Assembly (NCBI GenBank): GCA_039714575.1
Contig: JBDLJE010000002.1
Span: 1 to 64,000, forward strand
Length of the DNA: 64,000 nt
Direction of reading: 5' to 3'
Source of the DNA: Sulfonitrofixus sp039714575
Lineage (GTDB): Bacteria > Campylobacterota > Campylobacteria > Campylobacterales > Sulfurimonadaceae
Shown here in pieces: positions 53,882 to 62,925 of this stretch. The notes under the pieces are model-generated. The model was not told the origin of the DNA and ran no database searches. It was given only the letters and a program-made list of their open reading frames with translations. The position numbers were made by a program, and so were the translations under genes. Each line of letters opens with the position of its first letter. The first letter of the stretch is position 1.

Positions 53882-54876
53882 TATGCAAGCAAGTAAGCAA
53901 ACTTGCCGACCCACTTGTCAAAGGCTTTTTGCTCGTCCATCGTAAAACCGGCACGCTGAAGATCTTGAACAACCATGACAGAGAATTCACTTTGCAGATC
54001 AAGAGTGTAGTTCAACAGGTTGTCCATGCGCTCTGAAGAGGGATCTTGAAGAACAGCCATGACCAGACCCGTAGCTAACGCATGAAGTACATCGACCTCC
54101 TCAGGGTAGTCGCCTTTACCGCTCTGCAGTATAGCCTCGATGTCCGGCAGCTTATGCATCACCTTGGCAAAGCTCAAAAACCGTACTGCTCGCTCTTTGC
54201 CGATCGCACCGCCGATGGTCTCTAAAAGCAGTTTTTCATCCATGTCGCTCTTAAGGACAGAACTTACAAATTCCCAGCTTCTCGGTGTTGCGAAACTCTT
54301 TTCGTTCAGCGTCGGATCAAACGAAAAAAGGTCATCACTTTTATAGCCGATGTAGGCGATAACACGTTCATCCAGACCACTCTCATACGCCCAGTCACGC
54401 CAATCTTCGACACTCACGTCCATATCAAGATGCACAAAACGGTTCGCCAAAGGTGACGGCATACGGTAGACCACACCGCGGTCGCCTTCACGGTTACCGG
54501 CGGCAACGATGGCCCAGCCGTCCGGAAGCGTGTACTCGCCCACTTTTCTGTCAAGTATCAACTGGTACGCCGAAGCCTGAACTGCCGGCGGCGCCGAGTT
54601 GAGTTCGTCCAGGAACAAAATACCTTTTCCCTCTCGCGGCAGAAATGAAGGCGGCGCCCAAAGCGCCTGATGCTCATCTTTGTCATAAAACGGGATGCCT
54701 TTTAGATCGGTCGGGTCCATTAAAGAGAGACGAAGGTCGATAAACTCATAACTGTTCTTCTCTGCGATCTGTTTGACGATCGATGACTTTCCGATACCGG
54801 GAGGCCCCCAGACAAACGTAGGGATCTGTGCTTTGATCATGGCGGTCACTGAACTGTTGATCTCGTTAGCTCTCAT
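53881..54876 (-). CDS. MoxR-type AAA ATPase
   Basis: AAA protein of 331 residues with Walker A GPPGIGKSS at about 24-32 and Walker B ILFLDELNSAPP. Arg residues for sensor motifs are seen further on. It is expected to remodel or activate partners through the vWA protein encoded directly downstream. It follows the BRCT/repeat protein gene by 35 bases. Confidence 0.88.
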   Translation of the reverse strand: MRANEINSSVTAMIKAQIPTFVWGPPGIGKSSIVKQIAEKNSYEFIDLRLSLMDPTDLKGIPFYDKDEHQALWAPPSFLPREGKGILFLDELNSAPPAVQASAYQLILDRKVGEYTLPDGWAIVAAGNREGDRGVVYRMPSPLANRFVHLDMDVSVEDWRDWAYESGLDERVIAYIGYKSDDLFSFDPTLNEKSFATPRSWEFVSSVLKSDMDEKLLLETIGGAIGKERAVRFLSFAKVMHKLPDIEAILQSGKGDYPEEVDVLHALATGLVMAVLQDPSSERMDNLLNYTLDLQSEFSVMVVQDLQRAGFTMDEQKAFDKWVGKFAYLLA

Positions 54877-54911
54877 TGATTTCCTTTTCGATCTTTTTTA
54901 TTTCCAAACAA

Positions 54912-56261
54912 CTAAACATCCCAGCCGATATTTTCTCGCTGGATATGTTTTCCAAAACTCGGGTTCTCTTTGACTGCACGCTCAAGCCGACTGTCCAGCT
55001 GAAACTGATAGAGCAGTTCAACAGGTGTCGAAGGGTTTTTCGCCAGAGCGAGCAGAACCGCTGCATCATGGGACGCAGCGAGTTGATGCAAGATGGCAAC
55101 ATCTGTTTTGGCATTGGCGGCGATCTCACTGCCAAACAGTTCTGCGTCCCTGTTAAAAAGCTCTCTTAGCACATCACTCTGTATCTGCTCATTAGTGATC
55201 AGGCTGCGCAAGACCTCAACCTTGTCACTTCTGAAAAGCGTCTCAAAGACACTGCCGTCGATCTGTGCGTTTTTAGCAAGGATGGCCTGAACATCTTCAC
55301 CTCTCTCCAACAGCCTCTCCTGCATCTCTAGACTTATGGTCGGGTTCTCTGCCAAGGCAAGGTTATATTGCTCAAGCAGAGTGGCATAGAGGTCCATGTC
55401 CAGTGTTATATGCTTTGCAATATTCTCCGGAAACTCTTTTAACAAGACCAGGGCAGTCTGATGTTCGATAGTATGGTTTAAAGAGAGTGCCTCATTGATA
55501 ACAGGCTTAGCCAGGTTTAACAGATACTCCTGCAGCTGCAGACCAAGATCATGGCGCAGAGCGATCAGCATCTGAATATCATCATTGCCATTTTTCAGCC
55601 ACTGCTTCAGTACCTTTGTCGATGTATTCGGATGCAGTGCCACAGCGTTCAAGATCTTCTGAGTCGAGTTGTCACACCCCTCTTTCAGTGCTGTCTGTAA
55701 CGGTGCCAGAAGTGCTATGGTCTCCGTTAGTTCCATGTCAGCACTTTGGTTAAGCAGGTGCATGATCCCCATGTTGGCGTATTGGACATTATGGTTACGC
55801 TCGATGTTCTCATAAAAACGGCTGATCAGTGCTGCCGTAACATCACGATTGTCGTCACTCTCAAAAAAGCCGACGCCCTCCCAGTTGTAGAGCTGCAGCA
55901 GACGTAAAAAAAGATCATTGCTTATATGTTTGTTCTGCAGATACCCCATAAGCCTCTCCCTGTCACCGCTCAACTTCAGGCTCATCAAGAGTTTATTGAC
56001 ATCAATAGCGCTGCACAACCACTTTTCAAGTGCATCGACCTCAATGATCGGTGCAACATTCTCTGCATAAAGACGGTCAAGTTCTTCCTGTTCTATAGGA
56101 TTTACCAGGCGTCCCTCAACGATCACTTCCACACCGTCATGGACATCATCCGCTAGCGTGATGTTGTTGTTGCGCAGCTGCTTGGTAAACTCATCACCGC
56201 TCAGGGCTCTGCTTTTGCCAAAGAGTATGATGTTTTTGTTTCTCAGGGCTTCAAAATTCAT
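54912..56261 (-). CDS. Protein with BRCT-like N-terminus and helical repeats
   Basis: Protein of 449 residues. The first ~80 residues look like a BRCT domain (NIILFGKSRALSGDEF...VEVIVEGR), and the remainder is a long series of short helical pairs such as NPTISLEMQERLLER and NPSTPVELLYQF, like leucine-rich-variant or HEAT-type repeats. I place the start at 56261 (MNFEALRN) although no ribosome site precedes it; the frame is open to 56351. It lies upstream of the MoxR-vWA pair and may supply a binding scaffold. Confidence 0.55.
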   Translation of the reverse strand: MNFEALRNKNIILFGKSRALSGDEFTKQLRNNNITLADDVHDGVEVIVEGRLVNPIEQEELDRLYAENVAPIIEVDALEKWLCSAIDVNKLLMSLKLSGDRERLMGYLQNKHISNDLFLRLLQLYNWEGVGFFESDDNRDVTAALISRFYENIERNHNVQYANMGIMHLLNQSADMELTETIALLAPLQTALKEGCDNSTQKILNAVALHPNTSTKVLKQWLKNGNDDIQMLIALRHDLGLQLQEYLLNLAKPVINEALSLNHTIEHQTALVLLKEFPENIAKHITLDMDLYATLLEQYNLALAENPTISLEMQERLLERGEDVQAILAKNAQIDGSVFETLFRSDKVEVLRSLITNEQIQSDVLRELFNRDAELFGSEIAANAKTDVAILHQLAASHDAAVLLALAKNPSTPVELLYQFQLDSRLERAVKENPSFGKHIQRENIGWDV

Positions 56262-56501
56262 ATAGTAATTATAGTGTTTTTGGGCTAAGGGCTTATGATG
56301 GTTGGAATTTACAAGCTTTTTTAAAGAATAGTATTGAGAGCGGCATAACAAACAGTGTAAATAAGGTGACGTTTGTCGCCTATCTTCTGTTTGATCTTTA
56401 CCGTACCATACAAAAAGATCAAGAGTTGGACTATAAAGCTTCTCAAAAGTCAGTCAAACAAAAAGAAGAGCAAAACTGTATTTGATCGGCTCTTAAAATA
56501 T

Positions 56502-57251
56502 TTAGTTTCCTTCCAAGACCTTTTTGATGGTGTAGCGTGTGTCTTCATCAAGGTTCTGCATGTTTTCCATCATCCAGCGCAAGTAACCCGCATCTTCATG
56601 GGCAAGTTCCTGTATGGTCTTGCCTTTATGCTTTCCAAAACGCATCGGCTTGGTGATAAAGACCGGTTCTTGCGTAAGCGCGACCATCTTCTCAACCGCA
56701 TTTTCTCCGGGGAATTTCTCCTGCACCGCCTCGCGTACTTTAGACAGCAGCAGTTTCAAAAAGAGAACATCGCCCAAGGCGTCATGCGCTTTTAACTCGA
56801 TGCCAAGATTGGCAGCTTCCGCAGCTTCTTCTTTATACAGCTCTAACGAGTAGCGGAAATACTGCAGACGGTGATAGTCCGAATCAGGAAAGACATGTTT
56901 GGAAACGCGAAGAGTATCGATCAGTTTCATCTCCAGTGAAAAACCCTCTTTTTCCAACATTCCGATGTCGAAGGGTGCATTATGGATGATCATATAGTTG
57001 TCGGATGTGTTAAGTTCCAAAAGGCGTTTATAGGCCCCCATCTCACTGCATGAAGGCTTGCCTTCGATCATATCAGGCGTGATGTTATGTACCTCCATCG
57101 CACCGATAGAGAGAGGCACATCGCTGGAGCACAGCTCATTGTGCGTCTCTGTGGGCTTTCCCGGATCAAGAACAATGTATCCGAGCTGGATAACACGGTC
57201 GTTCTCACCGGCGCCTGTTGTCTCGGTATCTAAAATAATATATTTTGCCAT
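56502..57251 (-). CDS. DnaQ-type 3'-5' exonuclease with C-terminal DUF3820-like domain
   Basis: Exonuclease of 249 residues: ExoI motif LDTETTGAG with the DxE pair, ExoII IIHNAPFDIGML and ExoIII HDALGDVLFL. The C-terminal ~60 residues contain FGKHKGKTI, a DUF3820-like motif. DEDDh exonucleases of this kind degrade DNA or RNA ends. It is a stand-alone gene. Confidence 0.85.
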   Translation of the reverse strand: MAKYIILDTETTGAGENDRVIQLGYIVLDPGKPTETHNELCSSDVPLSIGAMEVHNITPDMIEGKPSCSEMGAYKRLLELNTSDNYMIIHNAPFDIGMLEKEGFSLEMKLIDTLRVSKHVFPDSDYHRLQYFRYSLELYKEEAAEAANLGIELKAHDALGDVLFLKLLLSKVREAVQEKFPGENAVEKMVALTQEPVFITKPMRFGKHKGKTIQELAHEDAGYLRWMMENMQNLDEDTRYTIKKVLEGN

Positions 57252-57301
57252 CGTCGACCTTCGTCTGTAAGTTAGGGATTGGTTGTTGGTAAGATTATAG
57301 A

Positions 57302-57694
57302 TTATTGGAAATTAATGTAAGGTTCGGCCTCTAACTGCTTCATTGCCGCTATGAACATCTCGTTGAGTTCGACATCAAGATACTCTTCGTCTTCCTCAAA
57401 ACAGAACTTATACGTAAAAAAGCTCATCGCCTGCCATTTGACCGTTTTTCGGTTATAGGTAAAACCTTCGACTGCAACAGGCTCGGTCAACTCTTCTAAA
57501 AGTGCCGTGATCCGCGCCTTGCAATGTTGTACATCATCATTACCAAAGAGTTTACATAACTGCTGCAAAGCGATATAGACATATGGCTCACCCTCTTGAA
57601 TAGCGGTAAAATAGAGACTGTTTGCCAGCTTTACGGCATCGTCACTGGGGCGTTTCATGATCGATCGTTTTTCAATCTCTTCCAACTCTATCAA
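57302..57694 (-). CDS. Hypothetical protein, 130 residues
   Basis: Acidic protein with a possible winged-helix layout: MKRPSDDAVKLANSLYFTAI near the N-terminus and FTYKFCFEEDEE in the middle. I do not recognise it. The start is uncertain: a TTG at 57694 directly after AGGAG, another TTG at 57685 or the ATG at 57658. The downstream 85 bp contain the promoter of the amidase gene. Confidence 0.55.
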   Translation of the reverse strand: MIELEEIEKRSIMKRPSDDAVKLANSLYFTAIQEGEPYVYIALQQLCKLFGNDDVQHCKARITALLEELTEPVAVEGFTYNRKTVKWQAMSFFTYKFCFEEDEEYLDVELNEMFIAAMKQLEAEPYINFQ

Positions 57695-57767
57695 CTCCTA
57701 TATTTTACGTGATTTTATTTTGATTATACTGCAGCTTTTGTTAACCGTTTTTATAGCTTATACTCTA

Positions 57768-57773
57768 TATAAT
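57768..57773 (+). promoter_or_regulatory. -10 box adjoining the amidase start
   Basis: TATAAT, six bases upstream of the ATG at 57780, with a second TATACT at 57759. The distal one gives a leader of about nine bases, the proximal one none. No ribosome site is present. Confidence 0.45.
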
Positions 57774-57779
57774 TAAGAA

Positions 57780-58424
57780 ATGATAAAAGCATTACTCATC
57801 TTTGTAACATTTCTCCTCTCTGTTCACGGTCTTGAGATCACCCAGAAACCGATCAGTTTTAGCGAACACCGTCAGCAATTGACCTTGGACTATATCCATG
57901 AACACTATGGACTCTCCCCTAAGAACATCACTATCACTCCCCGTGTCATCGTTATCCACTTTACCGCGATACCGACACTCCAAGGTTCGTTTAATGCTTT
58001 TAACAGTGAGGAGCTGCCTTCGAGCCGAAGTGACATTTCCGGTAACAGTGCCAGTGCCAACGTCTCTGTACCCTACCTCATCGACACCGACGGGACCATC
58101 TATCAGCTGATGCCGGACAACTGGATGGGACGCCATGTCATCGGTCTTAACTACAGCAGTATCGGCATTGAAAATGTCGGCAAACTCGGCACACTGACAG
58201 AGAAACAGCTGGAGGCGAACATTGCCCTCATTGCCTACCTTCAGAAAAAGCATGAGACGATCGACTACCTTATCGGTCACTCGGACTATCGCTGTTTTGA
58301 AGAGACGCCGCTGTGGCTGGAGAGAGACAAAAACTATCGTACCGAAAAAAATGACCCCGGTGAACTCTTTATGAACAGACTTCATCTTGCCATACCGGCA
58401 CTGAAAAAAGCACCGTGTAGATGA
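57780..58424 (+). CDS. N-acetylmuramoyl-L-alanine amidase (Amidase_2 type)
   Basis: Zinc amidase of 214 residues with a signal peptide (about 1-17). The zinc ligand His is in VIVIHFTA, the Glu/Asn site is SIGIENVG, and GHSDYRC is near the end. It cleaves the bond between lactyl and peptide of muropeptides in the periplasm. It overlaps the next gene (ATGA), so it is the first of a three-gene operon. Confidence 0.88.
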   Translation: MIKALLIFVTFLLSVHGLEITQKPISFSEHRQQLTLDYIHEHYGLSPKNITITPRVIVIHFTAIPTLQGSFNAFNSEELPSSRSDISGNSASANVSVPYLIDTDGTIYQLMPDNWMGRHVIGLNYSSIGIENVGKLGTLTEKQLEANIALIAYLQKKHETIDYLIGHSDYRCFEETPLWLERDKNYRTEKNDPGELFMNRLHLAIPALKKAPCR

Positions 58425-59557
58425 TCACAGCGCCTCTCTTCTATCTGTTTAGTGTTGCCCTGCTTGCGGCACTGATCGGTACACTTGAAAAAGTCACAAA
58501 ACACAAGCTTTTCACCTTTTTGCCCGCCGTTGTATTGATCTATGCTGCAGCGATGCTTTTAGCGCAACTTGGATTGTGGCAAGAGAGTTCATCCGTACAT
58601 GACAGTTACAAAAGCGTCAAAACGGTTTTACTGCCGGCCATGCTCTTTGTCATGCTGCTGCAGATCGATCTTAAAGCATTTGCAGGACTTGGAAGATCAC
58701 TTATCATCGCCTATGTCTCATCGGTACTCTCGCTCTCTTTCGCCTTCATCGCTCTTTTCTGGCTCTTCTCGCTAAACCAGGACGCAGCCGGTGTCTTTGC
58801 CACACTCGCGGGCAGCTGGACAGGCGGCACGGCGAACATGCTGGCCGTGGCAGGCGCACTTGACGTACGCGAAGAGCTGATGGGTTACGCACTCATCGTC
58901 GACTCTATCGACTACACTCTCTGGGTGATGACCCTCCTCTTCTTGGTCGCCTTTGCCCCTGCTTTTAACCGTTGGACCAAGGCACCGCTTCGTTTTAAAA
59001 CGATCGATGAAGAGGAGTTGCAGGAGAGACATAGCATCCGGCCGCTGCCTCTGATCCTTCTTTTTATCTTCTCGCTTGCCATCGCCTACATCAGTAACAC
59101 GCTCGCTACACTCTTAAGCGGACTGTCACAGACGACCTGGAGTGTTCTTTTTGCCACACTTTTTGGGTTAATAGGTTCACGCACACCCCTGAAAAGCGTT
59201 GTCGGTTCACCTGCACTCTCCAGTGCTATGTTGATGTTCCTGATCGCTCTTATCGGCTCGCAAGCCCACCTACGCGGTTTTGGCGAGGTACCGCTTTACT
59301 TGGGTGTCGGTCTGCTTATCCTGCTGCTTCATGCAGTCATTATGGTCATTGTAGCCAAGCTCTTCAAGCTTGACCTCTTCAGCATCGGCGTTGCCTCACT
59401 TGCCAACATCGGCGGTGTTGCCTCTGCCCCTATTCTGGCGGCAGCCTATCACCGCTCTCTCATCGGCATCGCAGTCTTGATGGCTATTATGGGGTACCTG
59501 ATAGGCACCTTTGCCGGACTGGCGATCGGCTACATCCTCCAAAGTATCGCCGTATGA
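58421..59557 (+). CDS. DUF819 membrane transporter-like protein
   Basis: Inner membrane protein of 378 residues with about ten membrane segments; the repeat motif GGTANMLAVAGAL and GGVASAPILAAAY fit the DUF819 family. It probably imports the muropeptide or amino acid pieces released by the amidase. It overlaps both neighbours by four bases. Confidence 0.8.
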   Translation: MITAPLFYLFSVALLAALIGTLEKVTKHKLFTFLPAVVLIYAAAMLLAQLGLWQESSSVHDSYKSVKTVLLPAMLFVMLLQIDLKAFAGLGRSLIIAYVSSVLSLSFAFIALFWLFSLNQDAAGVFATLAGSWTGGTANMLAVAGALDVREELMGYALIVDSIDYTLWVMTLLFLVAFAPAFNRWTKAPLRFKTIDEEELQERHSIRPLPLILLFIFSLAIAYISNTLATLLSGLSQTTWSVLFATLFGLIGSRTPLKSVVGSPALSSAMLMFLIALIGSQAHLRGFGEVPLYLGVGLLILLLHAVIMVIVAKLFKLDLFSIGVASLANIGGVASAPILAAAYHRSLIGIAVLMAIMGYLIGTFAGLAIGYILQSIAV

Positions 59558-60843
59558 TCATCACGGGGATTACACTTGAGATCGAGAAGATCCCGCTTCG
59601 TACCCCTTTTATCACCGCACTTCGCAGGGTTGAGTATGTTGAGAATATTCGTGTCACGATCCACACAGACACACCTAATATAGGCTACGGTGCGGCACCT
59701 GCGACAAAAGCCATCACCGGTGAAGATCTAAAGAGCATCTCCAAGACCATCAAAAAGATCATTGCACCCAGGCTTGCAGGCGAGACGTTTGACCTGCCAA
59801 AAATTTTAGCTATCCTGCACGCTTGCTGTGAAGGCAACAGCAGTGCCAAAGCAGCCGTTGACATGGCACTTTATGATCTTGCAGCGGCATCAAACAATAC
59901 AACCCTGGTCGAGTTTTTAGGTGCTGACCCCAAACCCCTTAAAACCGCTGTCACCATTAGTCTGAAAACACCCGAGGAGATGGCTGAAGATGCCGTATCA
60001 GCCTTTGGCCGCGGTTTTGAGATCTTAAAGATCAAAGTCGGCGGCAAAGATGAACTGGATATTCAACGTATTGTTGCTATCAGAGAGGCTGTTCCTGAGG
60101 CACGGCTGCTTATCGACGCGAACCAGGCCTGGGGTGTTGACGAGTCACTCAAGATCATTCAAGCCATAACACCTCTGAACATCGAGCTGATCGAACAGCC
60201 TGTTCTCGGCAGTGATATTGAAGGGCTTAAAACGATCTCTCAGCAGAGCGGCATTCCGATCTTGGCCGATGAGGCCGTCTTTACCTTGGAAGATGCCCAA
60301 AAAGTCATCAAAGAGAAGGCGGCCGACCTTATCAATATAAAGCTGATGAAGTGCGGCGGCATCTCCAAAGCGATCGAGATCATTGAGTATTGCCAGCAAA
60401 AAGGTGTTAAATGCATGATGGGTTCGATGTTGGAGGGACCAACCTCCATCGCACTCACTTCGCAGCTTGTCATGGCCTACTCCGACGCCTTCAGCCATAT
60501 CGATCTTGACAGTCCGCTGCTCTACAAAAAGATCCCGACAGGAACCGGACTGAAGTTTTTCAACAATACCATCGAACTTGAGACTGAAGAGTTCTACTCA
60601 CTCTATATCTTAGAATGTGCAGACAATACTCTGTATACAGGTATCGCAAAAGAGGTGGAAAAAAGGGTTGAAGATCATAACAGTTCGCCAAAAGGTGCCA
60701 AGTACACCAAAGCCCGTCGTCCTGTTATGTTAGTTTATGAGGAGAGGCACCGCTCAAAAAGCGCTGCTCTGAAAAGGGAGATAGAGATCAAGAAGATGAC
60801 ACGTTCTCAAAAAGAGAAGCTCATCGTACTGCAAAAAGTTTAA
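59554..60843 (+). CDS. L-Ala-D/L-Glu epimerase fused to a GIY-YIG domain
   Basis: The first ~345 residues are a muconate-lactonising/enolase-superfamily dipeptide epimerase: KxK at 159-161 (KIKV), metal ligands Asp188, Glu214, Asp239 and Lys263. It interconverts L-Ala-D-Glu and L-Ala-L-Glu during murein recycling. From residue 347, a GIY-YIG endonuclease-type domain follows (LYI...LYTG, Arg371, Glu409 and GAKYTKARRP). The frame is continuous. The fusion is unusual and is one of my findings. Chromosomal context: last gene of the amidase-DUF819 operon. Confidence 0.85.
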   Translation: MIITGITLEIEKIPLRTPFITALRRVEYVENIRVTIHTDTPNIGYGAAPATKAITGEDLKSISKTIKKIIAPRLAGETFDLPKILAILHACCEGNSSAKAAVDMALYDLAAASNNTTLVEFLGADPKPLKTAVTISLKTPEEMAEDAVSAFGRGFEILKIKVGGKDELDIQRIVAIREAVPEARLLIDANQAWGVDESLKIIQAITPLNIELIEQPVLGSDIEGLKTISQQSGIPILADEAVFTLEDAQKVIKEKAADLINIKLMKCGGISKAIEIIEYCQQKGVKCMMGSMLEGPTSIALTSQLVMAYSDAFSHIDLDSPLLYKKIPTGTGLKFFNNTIELETEEFYSLYILECADNTLYTGIAKEVEKRVEDHNSSPKGAKYTKARRPVMLVYEERHRSKSAALKREIEIKKMTRSQKEKLIVLQKV

Positions 60844-60846
60844 AGT

Positions 60847-61113
60847 CTACTCTTCTTCACCTGCGGCACGCATCTCTGCGATCTCTGCAAGGATCTCTTC
60901 TGCTTCGTCTTCTTCAAGTTCGCCGGTCATCGCCTCTTCAAGCATCACTTTAAACTCGGTCTTGAGCTCTTGGAGTTCAGCCAGCTCTTGCTTGACTTCG
61001 TCTGTCGCCGTTTTTGCATCATTGATCAGTTCAAAAAGACCGTCGATCACATCTTCGATCTCAGGGATGATGTCGTTGTTTAACAGGTCTATAAGTTCTT
61101 CGGTTTTTGTCAT
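60847..61113 (-). CDS. Small acidic helical protein
   Basis: Protein of 88 residues, Glu-rich and likely coiled-coil, with heptad-like ELAELQELKTEFKVML. It is convergent with the epimerase gene by three bases and has AGGATAA before its ATG. I cannot assign a function. Confidence 0.6.
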   Translation of the reverse strand: MTKTEELIDLLNNDIIPEIEDVIDGLFELINDAKTATDEVKQELAELQELKTEFKVMLEEAMTGELEEDEAEEILAEIAEMRAAGEEE

Positions 61114-61149
61114 AGGTTATCCTAAATAATATGTTGGGCGTATTTTAAC

Positions 61150-61539
61150 CTATTTACCCTCTGCTATCTCTTGAAGTTTTTTTAACAAGGTCCCTTTACC
61201 AAGAGCACCTTTCACTGCACGCCCGATCTGTTCGCCCTTGGGGTCCAAAAAATAAAATGTCGGTGTCTTATAGACTTTAAAGCCTTTTCGCCCATCGTAC
61301 TCAACATCAATATCGACTGCAATAAAATGTGTGTTTACATATTTTGAGACTTTTTTGTCTGCGTACACCGTTTTATACATATTTTGACACTCTTTGCAAT
61401 CCTCCGTAGAGAACATAAGCATCACCTTTTTGTTCTGCGTTTTTGCCTTTTTCAGAGCCGATTTATAATCGTCTTCCCAATTGATCTCGGCAAAAAGCGA
61501 TGTGGTAATAAAAATAAGTATCAAAAAATATTTATGCAT
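61150..61539 (-). CDS. Periplasmic thioredoxin-like protein with CKEC
   Basis: Protein of 129 residues with a signal peptide (to about residue 18) and a thioredoxin fold. The CxxC is CKEC in STEDCKECQN, and YKTPTFYFLDPKG carries the cis-Pro loop. It is about 50% similar to the protein encoded at 61681. Periplasmic thiol-disulfide or sulfur chemistry is likely, as in SoxW-type proteins. It has its own promoter. Confidence 0.8.
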   Translation of the reverse strand: MHKYFLILIFITTSLFAEINWEDDYKSALKKAKTQNKKVMLMFSTEDCKECQNMYKTVYADKKVSKYVNTHFIAVDIDVEYDGRKGFKVYKTPTFYFLDPKGEQIGRAVKGALGKGTLLKKLQEIAEGK

Positions 61540-61576
61540 ATGGTATTCCCTTCTTTTATAGGTGCCCTATATATTC

Positions 61577-61582
61577 ATTATA
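61577..61582 (-). promoter_or_regulatory. -10 box for the 61150 gene
   Basis: TATAAT on the minus strand about 38 bases upstream of the ATG, with AGAAGGGAA as ribosome site. Confidence 0.45.
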
Positions 61583-61680
61583 ACGTAAGCAGGTCTCCTA
61601 AAGGTAACAGGTAAAGACAGACCTTCTTGAAACGCCCTGATCAAGGGGAAAAGGCGCTTCACCTCCAAGGCGGTCAGTTT

Positions 61681-62070
61681 CTATTTTGCTGCTTGTACCT
61701 GTTTAAGTTTTTTCATAAAACCGTCAAGCGTCGAACCACCCACCTTGACATCGCCTATCTGTCTGCCGTTACTGTCCAAAAAGTAGAACGTAGGCGTACC
61801 GTAAACGGCGTACCCCTCTTTTTCATCAAAATCAAGGTTCAGTTCGATCGGCACAAAGTACTTCTCTACATAGTCCATCACCTTTTTCTTCGTATAGACA
61901 TCTTTTTTCATCTGTATGCAAACCTGACAGGCGCTCAACGTAAACATAAGAATAACCTTCTTGTTCTCTTGTTTTGCTTGTGCCAATCCTGTCTCGTAAT
62001 CTTCTGCCCAGTTTAGATCGGCAAACAGCGAAGAGGTAAGAAACAGAACCAGTAAAAACATTTTTTTCAT
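61681..62070 (-). CDS. Periplasmic thioredoxin-like protein with CQVC
   Basis: Protein of 129 residues with a signal peptide and CxxC as CQVC in LSACQVCIQM, followed by YGTPTFYFLDSNG with the cis-Pro. It is a paralogue of the gene at 61150. The ATG at 62070 is preferred over a TTG one codon upstream, because AAGGA is eight bases before it. An extended -10 lies about 38 bases upstream. Confidence 0.8.
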   Translation of the reverse strand: MKKMFLLVLFLTSSLFADLNWAEDYETGLAQAKQENKKVILMFTLSACQVCIQMKKDVYTKKKVMDYVEKYFVPIELNLDFDEKEGYAVYGTPTFYFLDSNGRQIGDVKVGGSTLDGFMKKLKQVQAAK

Positions 62071-62107
62071 CAAAGATATCCTTGCATGTGTATAAATTTA
62101 TGTTGTG

Positions 62108-62116
62108 ATTATAGCA
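62108..62116 (-). promoter_or_regulatory. Extended -10 promoter for the 61681 gene
   Basis: TGCTATAAT on the minus strand in the 104-bp gap upstream of the gene. Confidence 0.5.
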
Positions 62117-62174
62117 TGTAAGCGTGGAGTCATTGTGTTTCTGCCAAATATCGAATAGACAATGACCAACCCGA

Positions 62175-62690
62175 TCATTTGGCGATCAGTGTCGAAGTGA
62201 TATCGATGTTGTTAAAGATGATCATACTCATAAAGTTGTTGTCTATGTCGAACTCAGTACGGTCGACAACAGCAGTTAGCTTGACCTTTGCACCGCTGTC
62301 ACTGACGTCGATCTTCTCCATCGCAAATGTGACGGTTTTGGTGATGTCTTTAATAGTGATGTCTGCTACAACCGTGTCGTCAGTGACCTCTGTTGATCTG
62401 AAGACAATTGACTTAAACGCTACCTCGTGAAAAAAGTCACTGCTCAAAAGATGGTCATCACGTTTTTCATTGTCCGTATCGAGCGAAAGCACGGCAACCA
62501 GACCATTGATAGCCGTAACCTTACCGCCCTCAACAGTGATAGTACCGCTAAAGTCACTGAAACTACCGTCCACACCGACAAAAAACATCTTCGTCGTTTC
62601 AAAACCGATGGACGATGCCCTCTTGTCCACAGTCAACTCCACACCGAAGGCCATAACCGCCATTACCAATAAAACTATGATCTTTTTCAT
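62175..62690 (-). CDS. YceI family periplasmic protein
   Basis: Protein of 171 residues, signal peptide 1-18, beta-barrel lipocalin-like core that binds isoprenoid chains in other members. Motifs include VDKRASSIGFETTKMF and VRSTEVTDD with DIDNNF near the end. I use the ATG at 62690 after AAAAGGA; a TTG two codons upstream is open. Two TATAAT boxes lie at 62710 and 62720. Confidence 0.85.
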   Translation of the reverse strand: MKKIIVLLVMAVMAFGVELTVDKRASSIGFETTKMFFVGVDGSFSDFSGTITVEGGKVTAINGLVAVLSLDTDNEKRDDHLLSSDFFHEVAFKSIVFRSTEVTDDTVVADITIKDITKTVTFAMEKIDVSDSGAKVKLTAVVDRTEFDIDNNFMSMIIFNNIDITSTLIAK

Positions 62691-62719
62691 CTTCAATCCT
62701 TTTACTTATATTATAAAGT

Positions 62720-62725
62720 ATTATA
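62720..62725 (-). promoter_or_regulatory. -10 box for the YceI gene
   Basis: TATAAT on the minus strand, 30 bases upstream of the ATG; another lies at 62710-62715. Confidence 0.4.
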
Positions 62726-62814
62726 GTTTAGCCTGTTAGGTTTTGTCTGTGACTAAAGTCGCAAAGGTAAAGAGAGAGTTTAAATCTAACGAAAGTGAAA
62801 AGAAAAAAGAAACT

Positions 62815-62925
62815 TTAAAAAGTTTCAGATTTGGTGCAGGTTGTGCTGAAGTGATCCCGAAGGCGTACATCGGTACGTCGAGTGGTGAACTTCAGTGCAA
62901 GATGCGCCGAAGCTGGAACTTTTTA
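62815..62925. repeat. Palindromic repeat family B, copy 2
   Basis: Same element as 42801-42983: left AAAAAGTTTCAGATTTGGTG, right arm complementary AAAAAGTTCCAGCTTCGGCG, with a 40-base middle that includes GTCGAGTGGTGAACTTC. The right end coincides with the stop codon of the haemoglobin gene, just as copy 1 coincides with that of metK. It fills most of the 226-bp gap 62697-62922. Confidence 0.75.
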
